Part shown: positions 17,374-24,993 of the stretch, in pieces
How the letters are laid out: each line of letters opens with the position of its first letter
Numbering within the stretch: position 1 is the first letter of the stretch
DNA from: G039029935 sp039029935
GTDB lineage: Bacteria > Chloroflexota > Anaerolineae > Caldilineales > Caldilineaceae
Length of the DNA: 25,550 bases
NCBI GenBank assembly: GCA_039029935.1
Contig: JBCCFC010000016.1
Location: 1 to 25,550 of the forward strand
Direction: 5' to 3'
Notes under the pieces: generated by a model
The model's input: only the letters and a program-made list of their open reading frames with translations
The model's database searches: none
Told to the model about the DNA's origin: nothing
Program-made: the position numbers and the translations under genes

Positions 17374-18624
17374 TTAACCCAACTCAAGCACACGCCCATC
17401 ATTCAAATGCACAACCGCCGTCCACTTTTCATCCGGCGACTGAATATCCACACCACCCTGTCGCCAATTGCTCTTGAAGTGAATGGGATAGGGTTCGTCA
17501 TAGCTGGTATAGTACAGCTCACCATCACGATAGTAATCGACAAAGTTGACGGTTTCGGGATAGAGGCTGGCGAGTCGAATCCACCGTTGACCTTCGTAGG
17601 TTAGGTGCGGTTCAACACCCTGCAAATAATACTGTTCTTCTGCGGGAATATCTGGCAGGTCGATCCCAATACCCTTTGCCATGCGCCAGGCAAAGAACTG
17701 GTCTTCGCCTTTGGTAATGCCCCAATCGGCGGGTGGTTCTTGTTTGGTGGAATTATTATAGTATCCCCACGAGACACCCGTTTTATAGGTGACTTCCATT
17801 TGGCCGATGGCATGTGAGTCCTCATTGATCACAATGGGGCGGTTGAGGTCCCAGCTTTGCACCAAGCGAATCATGTCATAAAGCCTTTGACGTGTACAGC
17901 CATTGCCGTGAATGATGATAACATCGCTGGCTTCGGCAATTTCGCGGAAGACAGAGCCGCCTTTCCCGCTACACCCAACAGGCATTCCGCCGGACTCCGT
18001 ACGCGCCAAGTCACAGAGCGCGGCGACACCTTCGGGATAGTAGAGGAGGGGGTGCGACTGGAATGGGGGTATGTCATGCTCGTTGGCAACTTCGATAATG
18101 ACATTGGTATAGCCGCCATCACGGAGAAAGTTAGACGCAGTGGTGACTGCATTGCGTACCGCTTTGCCATCACGCAAGCGCGCTGCCTGTGTGCCGTAGA
18201 AGTAGCTGACGATCACAACCATACCAATGTCATCGGCTGCACGAATCAGACGATCCATCCGTGCAGCATAGGCAGGGTCTAGCTGTGTGCCATCTTCACC
18301 AAAGGGATTGTTATCAATCGTATCGTTGTCAATCGTAAAACAGGGGCCACCGCCCTGAAAACCAACCGTAAAACCGCGCAACCCCACCTCATACCAAGCA
18401 GGTAGAGCATCAATCAAGTCGTCGGTGTGCTGTTCTGGATCAAATGTGCGACCAAAGCGGTCATAGCGGCGTGGATCAGCCTTGTCATCAAAGATGCCTT
18501 GAATAAAGCGGGCATTCATCAAAAGCCCTTGCGCACTTGGGCTGCTGTTGGGAATTTCAGCGTAGGTTAATTGATCATTGATGAGAAATGACTCTCCTTG
18601 AATAGAAAGTTTTGTCTTCGACAT
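17374..18624 (-). CDS. Clan GH-A-like (TIM-barrel) glycoside hydrolase
   Basis: The product has 416 residues with no signal peptide, so it is probably cytosolic. NVIIEVANEHD (174-184) supplies the Asn-Glu pair typical of the acid/base residue at strand 4 (E182). RPIVINEDSH (262-271) supplies a glutamate where the strand-7 nucleophile is expected (E268). FYGTQAARL and GLRGFTVGFQGGG fit barrel loops. A beta-rich C-terminal part (about 355-416, ending VVHLNDGRVLELG) looks like an appended sandwich domain. I cannot assign a GH family or substrate. AAGAGGAG lies 6 bp before the ATG. The gene is divergent from the selenoprotein candidate. The perfect inverted repeat lies just after its stop. Confidence 0.75.
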   Translation of the reverse strand: MSKTKLSIQGESFLINDQLTYAEIPNSSPSAQGLLMNARFIQGIFDDKADPRRYDRFGRTFDPEQHTDDLIDALPAWYEVGLRGFTVGFQGGGPCFTIDNDTIDNNPFGEDGTQLDPAYAARMDRLIRAADDIGMVVIVSYFYGTQAARLRDGKAVRNAVTTASNFLRDGGYTNVIIEVANEHDIPPFQSHPLLYYPEGVAALCDLARTESGGMPVGCSGKGGSVFREIAEASDVIIIHGNGCTRQRLYDMIRLVQSWDLNRPIVINEDSHAIGQMEVTYKTGVSWGYYNNSTKQEPPADWGITKGEDQFFAWRMAKGIGIDLPDIPAEEQYYLQGVEPHLTYEGQRWIRLASLYPETVNFVDYYRDGELYYTSYDEPYPIHFKSNWRQGGVDIQSPDEKWTAVVHLNDGRVLELG

Positions 18625-18720
18625 GGTATACTCCTCTTACGTAGATTTGCGACAGGCAATAATAAGTCTATCTCTATCATAACATATTCTTTCTAAGGCG
18701 AAAATTGTAGGAGAAAACCT

Positions 18721-19302
18721 ATGGCATGGATTCACCAAATTCCAATTGAACAGGCAACAGGAAAACTCAAGAGTGAGTTTGATGCTGCGATTGAGCGAGC
18801 CGGGCGGGTGTGGAATATTGTTCGTGTGATGAGTATCAACGAAAGCGTGTTGACCTCCAGTATGAAGCTGTATGGTAGCATTATGCACAAAGAGTCGCCA
18901 TTGAGCCGCTTCCAGCGCGAGATGCTGGCAACGGTGGTTTCGGCAGAGTTGGCCTGTCCCTATTGAACACAAGCTCATGCCAATGATCTCCGTGATGAGA
19001 TCAACTCAGAAAACGTAGAAGATGACACAATTGCCGATGCACTGGTTCATGCCATTGCGCGTGACTGGCGCGAAGCACCCTTATCTGCAGCCGACCGTAC
19101 ACTGTGTGCGTTTGCCGCCAAGCTGACCAAAGAGCAACATACGATGACCCCCAGTGACCTAGATATGCTGTGTCAACATGGGTTTGATGATCGTGCCATC
19201 CATGACGCGGTGCAGGTCATTGCCTATTTTAACTATATCACGCGTATCGCCGATTCGTTGGGTGTGGAAGAGGAAGACTTTATCCAGCCTTGGGGTAGAT
19301 AG
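18721..19302 (+). CDS. AhpD/CMD-family peroxidase-related protein, probable selenoprotein (CxxU)
   Basis: Reading through one in-frame TGA (18964-18966) gives 193 residues, the normal length for peroxidase-related AhpD-like proteins. The first part (FQREMLATVVSAELACPY) and the part after the TGA (TQAHANDLR ... AYFNYITRIADSLGV) are the two halves of one family member. The family active site is CxxC-xxx-H. Here C79-P-Y-TGA(82)-T-Q-A-H86 places the TGA exactly on the second cysteine. Selenocysteine is the best reading, and AhpD-like selenoproteins are known. A stem-loop of SECIS type lies at 18984-19003. GTAGGAG precedes the ATG. Likely role: thiol/selenol-based reduction of hydroperoxides in the cytosol. 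Alternatives are a nonsense mutation or a base error for TGT/TGC. No selA, selB, selD or tRNA-Sec gene is in the window to confirm the machinery. Confidence 0.8.
18984..19003 (+). promoter_or_regulatory. Candidate bacterial SECIS stem-loop
   Basis: The 7-bp perfect stem TGATCTC / GAGATCA closes a 6-base loop CGTGAT. The loop begins 24 bases after the in-frame TGA, within the spacing generally described for bacterial SECIS elements, and it has a G at its second position. It lies in the coding sequence, as bacterial SECIS elements do. Confidence 0.6.
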
Positions 19303-19305
19303 TTG

Positions 19306-19335
19306 GTCGGTATTCGGTATGTCGGTATTCGGTTT
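19306..19335. repeat. 15-bp tandem duplication after the selenoprotein stop
   Basis: Two copies of GTCGGTATTCGGTAT (the second with one change) follow the TAG stop of the peroxidase-related gene by three bases. Non-coding. Confidence 0.85.
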
Positions 19336-19405
19336 GTCAATGCACAAAATTTGGCGACCAATATGTCCATTGACGTTAATTTTTATGAATACAAAAGGAT
19401 GAATT

Positions 19406-19454
19406 AGTAACACAGATTGGTTATCTGTGGCGCAGGTAGTCAACCTGTGTTACT
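19406..19454. repeat. Cloverleaf-like palindromic element (three-way junction)
   Basis: A closing stem AGTAA/TTACT (19406-19410 with 19450-19454) encloses two arms. One is a perfect 7-bp hairpin, CACAGAT/ATCTGTG with loop TGGTT. The other is a 7-bp hairpin with one G-U pair, CGCAGGT/ACCTGTG with loop AGTCA. At 49 bp it is too short for a tRNA. It ends 26 bp before the DinB-like start and resembles dispersed structured repeats. Confidence 0.75.
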
Positions 19455-19480
19455 GTCCTTTGTTCTTTTGCGGTGAAAAT

Positions 19481-20008
19481 ATGATTATGACAACTACATT
19501 ACATGACAACAGTATCAGACGCGATAGTGAACCCACAACCTATGCACAATATATCGAGCGGCTTGTTGAGGACATTCTCAGCGAAATTGAGCCACTGAGT
19601 GACGACTTACTCAATCAAGCATTACCCATTCAAGATACCAACACACTCTACGCCATCGGGACGCACACGGTGGGGATGGGTGAATTCTGGGTGTTGTCGC
19701 TTGTGGGGGAACAGGTGGTTGCGCGCAATCGTTCGGTAGAGTTTCACGCGAGTGGTAATAGTGCAGAACTCTGTGCGCGCTTTCGACAGTGGGTTGCGGA
19801 CTGCCATGCCTTGCTGGACACCATGCCGGACATCATCATGAATGATTTTGCACACCCACCCGCTGAATTCAGTTTAACAGGTGGCTTTGAGGAAGGCTCC
19901 ATGACCAAACGCGAGTGTATGTTGCATGTGGTAGAACACACGGCCACGCACTTAGGACATATCCAGTTGATGCGCCAACTCTTGGTGGAAGGCGGGCTAC
20001 GATTATGA
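19481..20008 (+). CDS. DinB-superfamily (four-helix bundle) protein
   Basis: The product has 175 residues. The frame is open further upstream, but the ATG at 19481 follows GGTGA by four bases and avoids a cysteine-rich extension encoded by the structured repeat. The three histidines of the DinB/YfiT metal site are visible: GTHTVG (H62) and EHTATHLGH (H153, H157). ATHLGHIQLMRQLL is a typical family ending. DinB-fold proteins are often thiol (for example bacillithiol or mycothiol) S-transferases or damage-induced metalloenzymes. The specific role is unknown. Its stop overlaps the next gene's start (ATGA), which indicates translational coupling with the flavoenzyme. Confidence 0.8.
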   Translation: MIMTTTLHDNSIRRDSEPTTYAQYIERLVEDILSEIEPLSDDLLNQALPIQDTNTLYAIGTHTVGMGEFWVLSLVGEQVVARNRSVEFHASGNSAELCARFRQWVADCHALLDTMPDIIMNDFAHPPAEFSLTGGFEEGSMTKRECMLHVVEHTATHLGHIQLMRQLLVEGGLRL

Positions 20009-21261
20009 GCAACAAACAAACGGCCAATGTCGTCATTGTCGGTGGTGGTGTCATTGGCGCAAGCATTGCCTTTCATCTGGCAGAGTCCGGCTGCAAAGAT
20101 GTGTTGTTGCTTGACAAAGGTCCGCTCGGTAGCGGGACGACACCCAACGCCGCAGGTCAGACAGCACACCTTACATACAAAGAAAGTGCGCGCCAATTTG
20201 TTGACTACTGCTCTACATTTCTCCAGAATTTTGCTGACAAAACGGGGTACGCTATCAATTTTCAAGCGAGTGGTAGTCTACGCATTGCCATGACGCCTAC
20301 ATATACCCCACAACTGCAAGGATATGTCGAAACTGCGGACGCATTGCAAGATGACAGCGTTTATCTGATTGACGAGCAAACCGCGCGTGAGCTTGTACCA
20401 TCGCTCCACTTTCCAGAATCACCTGCCTCCATTCTTTGGAACGGCGGTGATGGCTATATCGATGAACCTAAGTCCGTGGCACTGGCCTATGCAGCGGCGG
20501 CGCGTGATCGAGGTGTGGTGATTCAAACAAATACACGTGTAACCAAGCTATGTATTGAACATGACCGTATCTGTGGTGTCCAGACCAACCGAGGCATGAT
20601 TGAGGCCAAGCATGTTGTCGTGGCAGCAGGGGCATGGACACGTCAGTTAATGCAGAGCCGTGACATCTCTGTCGCTAGTGTACCCGTTCGTCACCAAGCC
20701 TATGTGACCGTGCCCATGAATACCGTTGACCGAGCCTGGCCGATTGTGCGTGTTATCGAGCCACAACTTTATGTGCGCCCCCACAAGGGTGGCATGTTGG
20801 TGGGTGGCTATGGCTATCGACCACTCAGTTTTGACATGGATGATTTTCCCGCTGATTTTGAAATTGCGTCGTTAGAAGCGGATGCGATTTATTATAGCCG
20901 TCTCCAGGAAACGGCTATCCATTATTTCCCGATGCTGGCAGATGTGCCGATTGCCCAAGAGCGGCGCGGGTTGCCGACTGTGACACCTGACGCGGAGATG
21001 ATGGTTGATGAGGTCGAAGCTATCGCTGGACTGGTGGTGGCGACGGGTTGTCAGGTGGCGGGTGTTGCCTATTCAGCAGGGATCGGGCGTGTTGCGGCAG
21101 ACGTTGTATTGGGGCAACCGTGTTTTCTGACCGAAGGGCTAGACAGCGAAAACGGTGAAGTGTTTGCAGTGGACCGCTTTGGCGATCTATACATGCACGA
21201 TGATGCCAAATTGCGTGACCACTGTGAAAAAGCCTATGGAACTATGTATTGGGGGAAGTAG
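20005..21261 (+). CDS. FAD-dependent oxidoreductase, DadA / glycine-sarcosine oxidase-like
   Basis: The product has 418 residues. The start at 20005 (ATGA overlap with the DinB-like gene) puts the dinucleotide fold at the very N-terminus: VVIVGGGVIGASIAFHLAES (G13-x-G-xx-G18). GSGTTPNAAGQ (42-52), HVVVAAGAWT (203-212) and the C-terminal FAD contact VVATGCQVAGVAYSAGIG complete a D-amino-acid/glycine/sarcosine-oxidase type flavoprotein. Such enzymes oxidise amines, giving an imine plus H2O2 or reduced carrier. The substrate is not evident. H2O2 production would fit the nearby AhpD-like protein, but that is inference. Confidence 0.87.
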   Translation: MSNKQTANVVIVGGGVIGASIAFHLAESGCKDVLLLDKGPLGSGTTPNAAGQTAHLTYKESARQFVDYCSTFLQNFADKTGYAINFQASGSLRIAMTPTYTPQLQGYVETADALQDDSVYLIDEQTARELVPSLHFPESPASILWNGGDGYIDEPKSVALAYAAAARDRGVVIQTNTRVTKLCIEHDRICGVQTNRGMIEAKHVVVAAGAWTRQLMQSRDISVASVPVRHQAYVTVPMNTVDRAWPIVRVIEPQLYVRPHKGGMLVGGYGYRPLSFDMDDFPADFEIASLEADAIYYSRLQETAIHYFPMLADVPIAQERRGLPTVTPDAEMMVDEVEAIAGLVVATGCQVAGVAYSAGIGRVAADVVLGQPCFLTEGLDSENGEVFAVDRFGDLYMHDDAKLRDHCEKAYGTMYWGK

Positions 21262-21264
21262 CCT

Positions 21265-21900
21265 ATGCAAACTTATTCACATTTTATCATTACGTCGGTC
21301 TTACGCCGCCCACTCAAACAATGGTCTTGGGGTCAAAAAAACTTACCGCCACTACGCGTGGGTGGACTGTTGCTTGGCTCCATCATGCCCGACTTCTTGT
21401 TGACGATTAACAGCATCGCCTTCATCGCCTATGATCTGGCACGAGGCATCAACATTGATCCCGGCAACCCTAATCCAGAATCGCTTACTACCAAGCTCTT
21501 TGACGATTGGTTCTTTAATAACCCTTGGGTGATTGCCGAACAACAAGTGTTACACAGCCCGCTGCTGGTGTTGATTTATATGCTTGTGGGTTATTGGCTT
21601 TGGAAAAGTCAACGCAGTGACGGTTGGGGAGCATGGATTTTCTGGTTTGCCAGTGCCTGTATGCTGCACACGTTGATTGACATCCCTATCCACTACGATG
21701 ATGGTCCGCTTCTGCTCTTCCCATTCAATTGGGATTTGCGCTTTATGAGTCCAGTCAGCTATTGGGACCCAGAGCGGTATGGCATTCCCTTCATCATCTT
21801 TGAGCATACACTGGACTTGGTGTTAATTGGGTTTATTGTATACACATCTCGACATGGCATTGCGGATTGGTTCCGGCGACGATTTCTGCAACGATCTTAA
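21265..21900 (+). CDS. YdjM-like membrane-bound metal-dependent hydrolase (DUF457-type)
   Basis: The product has 211 residues. It starts 3 bp after the flavoenzyme stop, with GGGGAAG as ribosome binding site inside that gene's end. Conserved metal-site pieces are visible: SHF (H6), GSIMPDF (D43), LHSPLL (H97) and HTLIDIPIHYDDGPLLLFPF (H135, D139, H143). Hydrophobic segments at about 37-55, 95-112, 123-140 and 172-190 place it in the inner membrane. The family is linked in E. coli to an SOS-regulated protein. The substrate is unknown. Confidence 0.8.
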   Translation: MQTYSHFIITSVLRRPLKQWSWGQKNLPPLRVGGLLLGSIMPDFLLTINSIAFIAYDLARGINIDPGNPNPESLTTKLFDDWFFNNPWVIAEQQVLHSPLLVLIYMLVGYWLWKSQRSDGWGAWIFWFASACMLHTLIDIPIHYDDGPLLLFPFNWDLRFMSPVSYWDPERYGIPFIIFEHTLDLVLIGFIVYTSRHGIADWFRRRFLQRS

Positions 21901-21920
21901 TGGTGAGTGAATAGTTAGCC

Positions 21921-22409
21921 CTAATGCCCAACCCAAGGCAAAAACCAAAGATACACAGGCACGTCATTTGGGACAGGGGTGTTTGTGGCGGTAGGTATAT
22001 TGATCTGGATTATTCCATCTCCAGATGTCGCCGCCGCTGTCAAATCCGGAGCGGGAAAGACGAATCGAGTAGATGTTGGTGAACGTGTGACAGTCGGTGT
22101 CAAGGAAGTAGCGGGGAGTTCAATTATTCCAGCTCCAGCCTCAGCCTCCGCTGTTAAGTCTGGTGTGGGGAAAACAATCCAGGTAGCTGTTGGTGAGCGT
22201 GTGATAGTCGGTGTCAAGGACACGCTCATCACGGGTGTGGCGGTTGGGGTTGGCGTTGTTTGGGATTGTACCAAGGGCTTTATTCCCGGTTTTGCTTGCT
22301 GGCTTGCATCAAAACCGTTGATAGGCGGGCTACCTGTCATGGTTGCCGTAGATACGATGAATAATGCTAGCACAGAAACACACAATAAACATATTATCAA
22401 TCTATACAC
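21921..22409 (-). CDS. Small secreted Thr/Pro-rich protein with duplicated module
   Basis: The product has 162 residues. It starts at GTG, seven bases after a GGAG ribosome binding site. A hydrophobic signal segment (4-22) is followed by a Thr/Pro/Ser-rich chain. Two 38-residue modules of the kind LTPT(I/V)TRSPT...FP(T/A)PDLTA...GDGII begin at residues 65 and 103. The tail VPVYLWFLPWVGH resembles the short hydrophobic YLP endings of other secreted proteins from this type of organism (compare IYLPVVR in the large FG-GAP protein). The function is unknown. A cell-surface spacer or anchor is possible. It is convergent with the YdjM-like gene, 20 bp apart. Confidence 0.65.
   Translation of the reverse strand: MYRLIICLLCVSVLALFIVSTATMTGSPPINGFDASQQAKPGIKPLVQSQTTPTPTATPVMSVSLTPTITRSPTATWIVFPTPDLTAEAEAGAGIIELPATSLTPTVTRSPTSTRFVFPAPDLTAAATSGDGIIQINIPTATNTPVPNDVPVYLWFLPWVGH
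22005..22217 (-). repeat. Two imperfect copies of a 114-bp coding module
   Basis: The copies encode the two Thr/Pro-rich modules of the small secreted protein. The DNA match is strong for the LTPTxTRSPT and FPxPDLTA parts and weaker between them. Confidence 0.75.
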
Positions 22410-22632
22410 GTTGATTCTCCATGAAAAATGACTGCACGGTATTTAATTATTAATCCTAAAGATGCATCATAAGCAATGTGTTTTTGACAAAAAGTTTGAA
22501 AAACTGCTTTGTAATCTGAGATTTGATAGATTATCGTAAGTCTGGCTATCAAGTGGGTGTTATTTCCCGGGCCAAGGCAACAACGACCACAGATTATCAC
22601 CCTTGACCTTTTCTCGTTCGCGTAATCATTTT

Positions 22633-23445
22633 TCAACCTTTATTGTCTTCTGCACGGGATAGACATTGAGAAAATTTCTCAGGTGCATCGGTCACAAACC
22701 AATGTACACCCAAGTCAACTAAGTGGCGCAGTGACACGTCATCCACCGCAGATGGACACAATTGCAATGTAACGTCAGCTATCCGTACACGCTCCTGCAC
22801 ACTCCTCAGATAGTCATCGTCAAATGCATAGACAATATGTGGCTCTGTCGCAATTGTGGGCAGGTGTAGTTGCAGTTGTGTGATGCCTACAAAATTGGTT
22901 TCTGCCAGTGTCTCAAATTTGTCTTGAATCGTCGTGGGTGAACCACCCAGCCATGTCATCGTGGGAACACCCCCAAAGCGCAGTCGAATCTCTTGTAAGA
23001 ATGCCGGCGAGTGATGCACAAATATCAGGCGGTCCAGACAGCTATGGTGCGTGATGATGGCCTCCAAGTCGGGTAACGTTGCGGCCTTGGGTTCAAGATA
23101 GAGACGACGGTTTGGTGCGGCCATGAGCATGGTGAGCAGTTCATCCAAGGTTGGCACTTGCGCACCTGCATAGGTTGGGTCAAAGCGCACACCTGCATCC
23201 CACTGACGAATCTGCGCCAATGGGATGCTAGCGACATCCACATCTTTAGCGCGTTCATCGGCATTGGTTGTCCGCGCGAGGGTCGCATCATGCAGACAGA
23301 TGAGTACGCCATCAGCAGTGGTACGCACATCTGTCTCTGGGATTGCTCCGGGGAACTGCCATGCATGGCGAAATGCCGCCAACGTATTTTCTGGTGCTTC
23401 ATCAACAGAGCCGCGATGCGCTTGGAAATAAACAGGTATGCTCAT
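22633..23445 (-). CDS. Glycerophosphodiester phosphodiesterase family protein
   Basis: The product has 270 residues. The GDPD TIM-barrel signature is complete: AHRGSVDEAPENTLAAF (9-25; H10, E19), ETDVRTTADGVLICLHDATLARTT (37-60; E37, D39, H52), LYLEPKAA (metal-site region) and the C-terminal VHWFVTDAPEKF. These enzymes hydrolyse glycerophosphodiesters to glycerol-3-phosphate and an alcohol. There is no signal peptide, so it is probably cytoplasmic. It lies 80 bp downstream of the DUF418-like gene on the same strand. A 223-bp gap without a recognisable gene separates it from the small secreted protein. Confidence 0.92.
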   Translation of the reverse strand: MSIPVYFQAHRGSVDEAPENTLAAFRHAWQFPGAIPETDVRTTADGVLICLHDATLARTTNADERAKDVDVASIPLAQIRQWDAGVRFDPTYAGAQVPTLDELLTMLMAAPNRRLYLEPKAATLPDLEAIITHHSCLDRLIFVHHSPAFLQEIRLRFGGVPTMTWLGGSPTTIQDKFETLAETNFVGITQLQLHLPTIATEPHIVYAFDDDYLRSVQERVRIADVTLQLCPSAVDDVSLRHLVDLGVHWFVTDAPEKFSQCLSRAEDNKG

Positions 23446-23525
23446 TGTTTTATCCCGTCATAAATATACGAATTCAAACGATAGAATGATTTACCTGTTT
23501 ATTATATCGCTGAATCACTGTTCAT

Positions 23526-24734
23526 TCAACCACTAAATTGCTCAACACCAATTCTGCCGATAGGTTGAATGCGTATCGGCTGCAACTTCATATAGGTCAA
23601 CGAACGCCATATCCATTCAAAGGGGCCAAAGCGGAAGTGACGCAACCAGAGCGGCGACCACCATAATTGCAATGCCCAGACGCCGCCGACAATCAGCAGT
23701 TGTTGCGCACTACCCAGCCGCACACCCAAGCCCAGCCCATAGTCATACATCAGCAGCGCACAGAGGATGGATTGCATGAGGTAGTTGGTCAGGGCCATAC
23801 GCCCTACCGCCGCCAGTCGCTCGGTGACACGGGGCAATAGCTCGGTTTTGGCAATGAGCATGATGAGGCCAATATACCCAGATGCCATAAAGAGGCTTCC
23901 CCAATAGTTTGGATCGATGACCGCAAAACGGTCGGTTCCACCCACCCAAGGCAATACACTCAACACGGCCAAGGGTAGCCCCATGCCTAGCCCAATCCAC
24001 GCCATGCTTCTGTAGAACTGGAGCGACTTTTGCGCCAACACCACGCCCCACTGATAGAGGGCCATCCCTGCAAGCATCAGCCCCATAATGCGGAAATCAA
24101 TCGCATCTGACAAATCGCCGATGATATAGGCGAGACGAGACTGCGCCATTGCCAGCCAATTGCCTGTGCCACTTGTCGTTTCGACGAATCCTGACCAATC
24201 TATTCCTATAGAAATCTGTGCCATCGCCATCGTGACCAGCGGTGCGAATAGGATGCCCACAATGCCCAGCGTCAACAATTGTCTGGGTGGTCGTGTATGG
24301 AATAGATAGACAATCATGCCGGAAATGGCATAGATCATCAGAATATCGCCATCCCAGATGAAGAGGAAATGCACCAAGCCAATTACCAACAGCCAGAGTT
24401 GACGGCGATAGTGTAGCCCTCTGGCGTCTAGCCCACGCCGCTTCATGCCTGTGACAATCATGGCGATGCCACTCCCAAAGAGCAGCGAAAAGATGGTGAT
24501 AAATTTCGAGTCCGCAAAGATTTGGACAAATAGCTGTGTGATCAAGCCTGGGTTGACCCAGTTCATAGACTGCGTAACTGCTTGTTGGGTACTATCACCC
24601 GCAGACCAACCATCCCAGCCCGCATAATAGCCGATGTTGACAATCAGGATACCCAGCATAGCAAAGCCCCGTAATGCATCCAGTGCCATGACCCGCTGTT
24701 TGGGCTGAGTTGGTATTGCCGTTTTGTTACTCAT
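23526..24734 (-). CDS. DUF418 / YeiB-family integral membrane protein
   Basis: The product has 402 residues. RVMALDALRGFAMLGILIVNI (14-34) is the family's hallmark first helix. Around ten further hydrophobic segments follow, ending in the DUF418 signature GPFEWIWRSLTYMKLQP. The fold is related to heparan-alpha-glucosaminide acetyltransferase-like membrane acyltransferases, but substrates of this family are not established. AGGTGA lies four bases before the ATG. The GDPD gene follows on the same strand, and co-transcription is possible. Confidence 0.88.
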   Translation of the reverse strand: MSNKTAIPTQPKQRVMALDALRGFAMLGILIVNIGYYAGWDGWSAGDSTQQAVTQSMNWVNPGLITQLFVQIFADSKFITIFSLLFGSGIAMIVTGMKRRGLDARGLHYRRQLWLLVIGLVHFLFIWDGDILMIYAISGMIVYLFHTRPPRQLLTLGIVGILFAPLVTMAMAQISIGIDWSGFVETTSGTGNWLAMAQSRLAYIIGDLSDAIDFRIMGLMLAGMALYQWGVVLAQKSLQFYRSMAWIGLGMGLPLAVLSVLPWVGGTDRFAVIDPNYWGSLFMASGYIGLIMLIAKTELLPRVTERLAAVGRMALTNYLMQSILCALLMYDYGLGLGVRLGSAQQLLIVGGVWALQLWWSPLWLRHFRFGPFEWIWRSLTYMKLQPIRIQPIGRIGVEQFSG

Positions 24735-24909
24735 TTTTCACCTCATTTTTTACCTCAAATTTACTCTTCAATTTTTGCCGTTTCGTTTGAAGGTATACTC
24801 CTTCTATAATCTCAAAAGATAGCAGCGAATTGTGGCACGAATATGTCAAATTTGTTGAATTTGTTTGTAACCACGTCTTACCGCAAAATTGGGCGTGAGT
24901 GATATGATT

Positions 24910-24938
24910 TTGACAATGTAGAAAACGAGTGCTATTCT
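24910..24938 (+). promoter_or_regulatory. Sigma-70-type promoter for the Uma2-type gene
   Basis: TTGACA (24910-24915), a 17-bp spacer and TATTCT (24933-24938). The -35 box is perfect and the -10 box has two changes. It lies 55 bp before the ATG of the rightward gene. Confidence 0.6.
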
Positions 24939-24993
24939 GCATCATCAATATGGTCAATGACGTGGTCTATAGTAGCGTAAGAGAGGTATCAAA

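Noticed and set aside
18721..18966. Separate 81-residue protein ending at the TGA
   Set aside because: The part after the TGA is the exact continuation of the same family in the same frame, so a short independent protein is much less likely than readthrough or a broken gene.
19406..19454. tRNA gene
   Set aside because: At 49 bases with two arms, it lacks an acceptor stem of seven pairs, a T-loop and an anticodon loop.
21979..22431. 150-residue plus-strand frame with GERV(T/I)VGVK repeats
   Set aside because: Shadow of the small secreted Thr/Pro-rich protein. The minus frame has a signal peptide and a good ribosome binding site, the plus frame does not.
24727..24957. 76-residue minus-strand frame upstream of the DUF418-like gene
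   Set aside because: It lies in AT-rich promoter DNA, overlaps the DUF418 start, and its repetitive Lys/Glu end is just the ribosome-binding-site region read in another frame.
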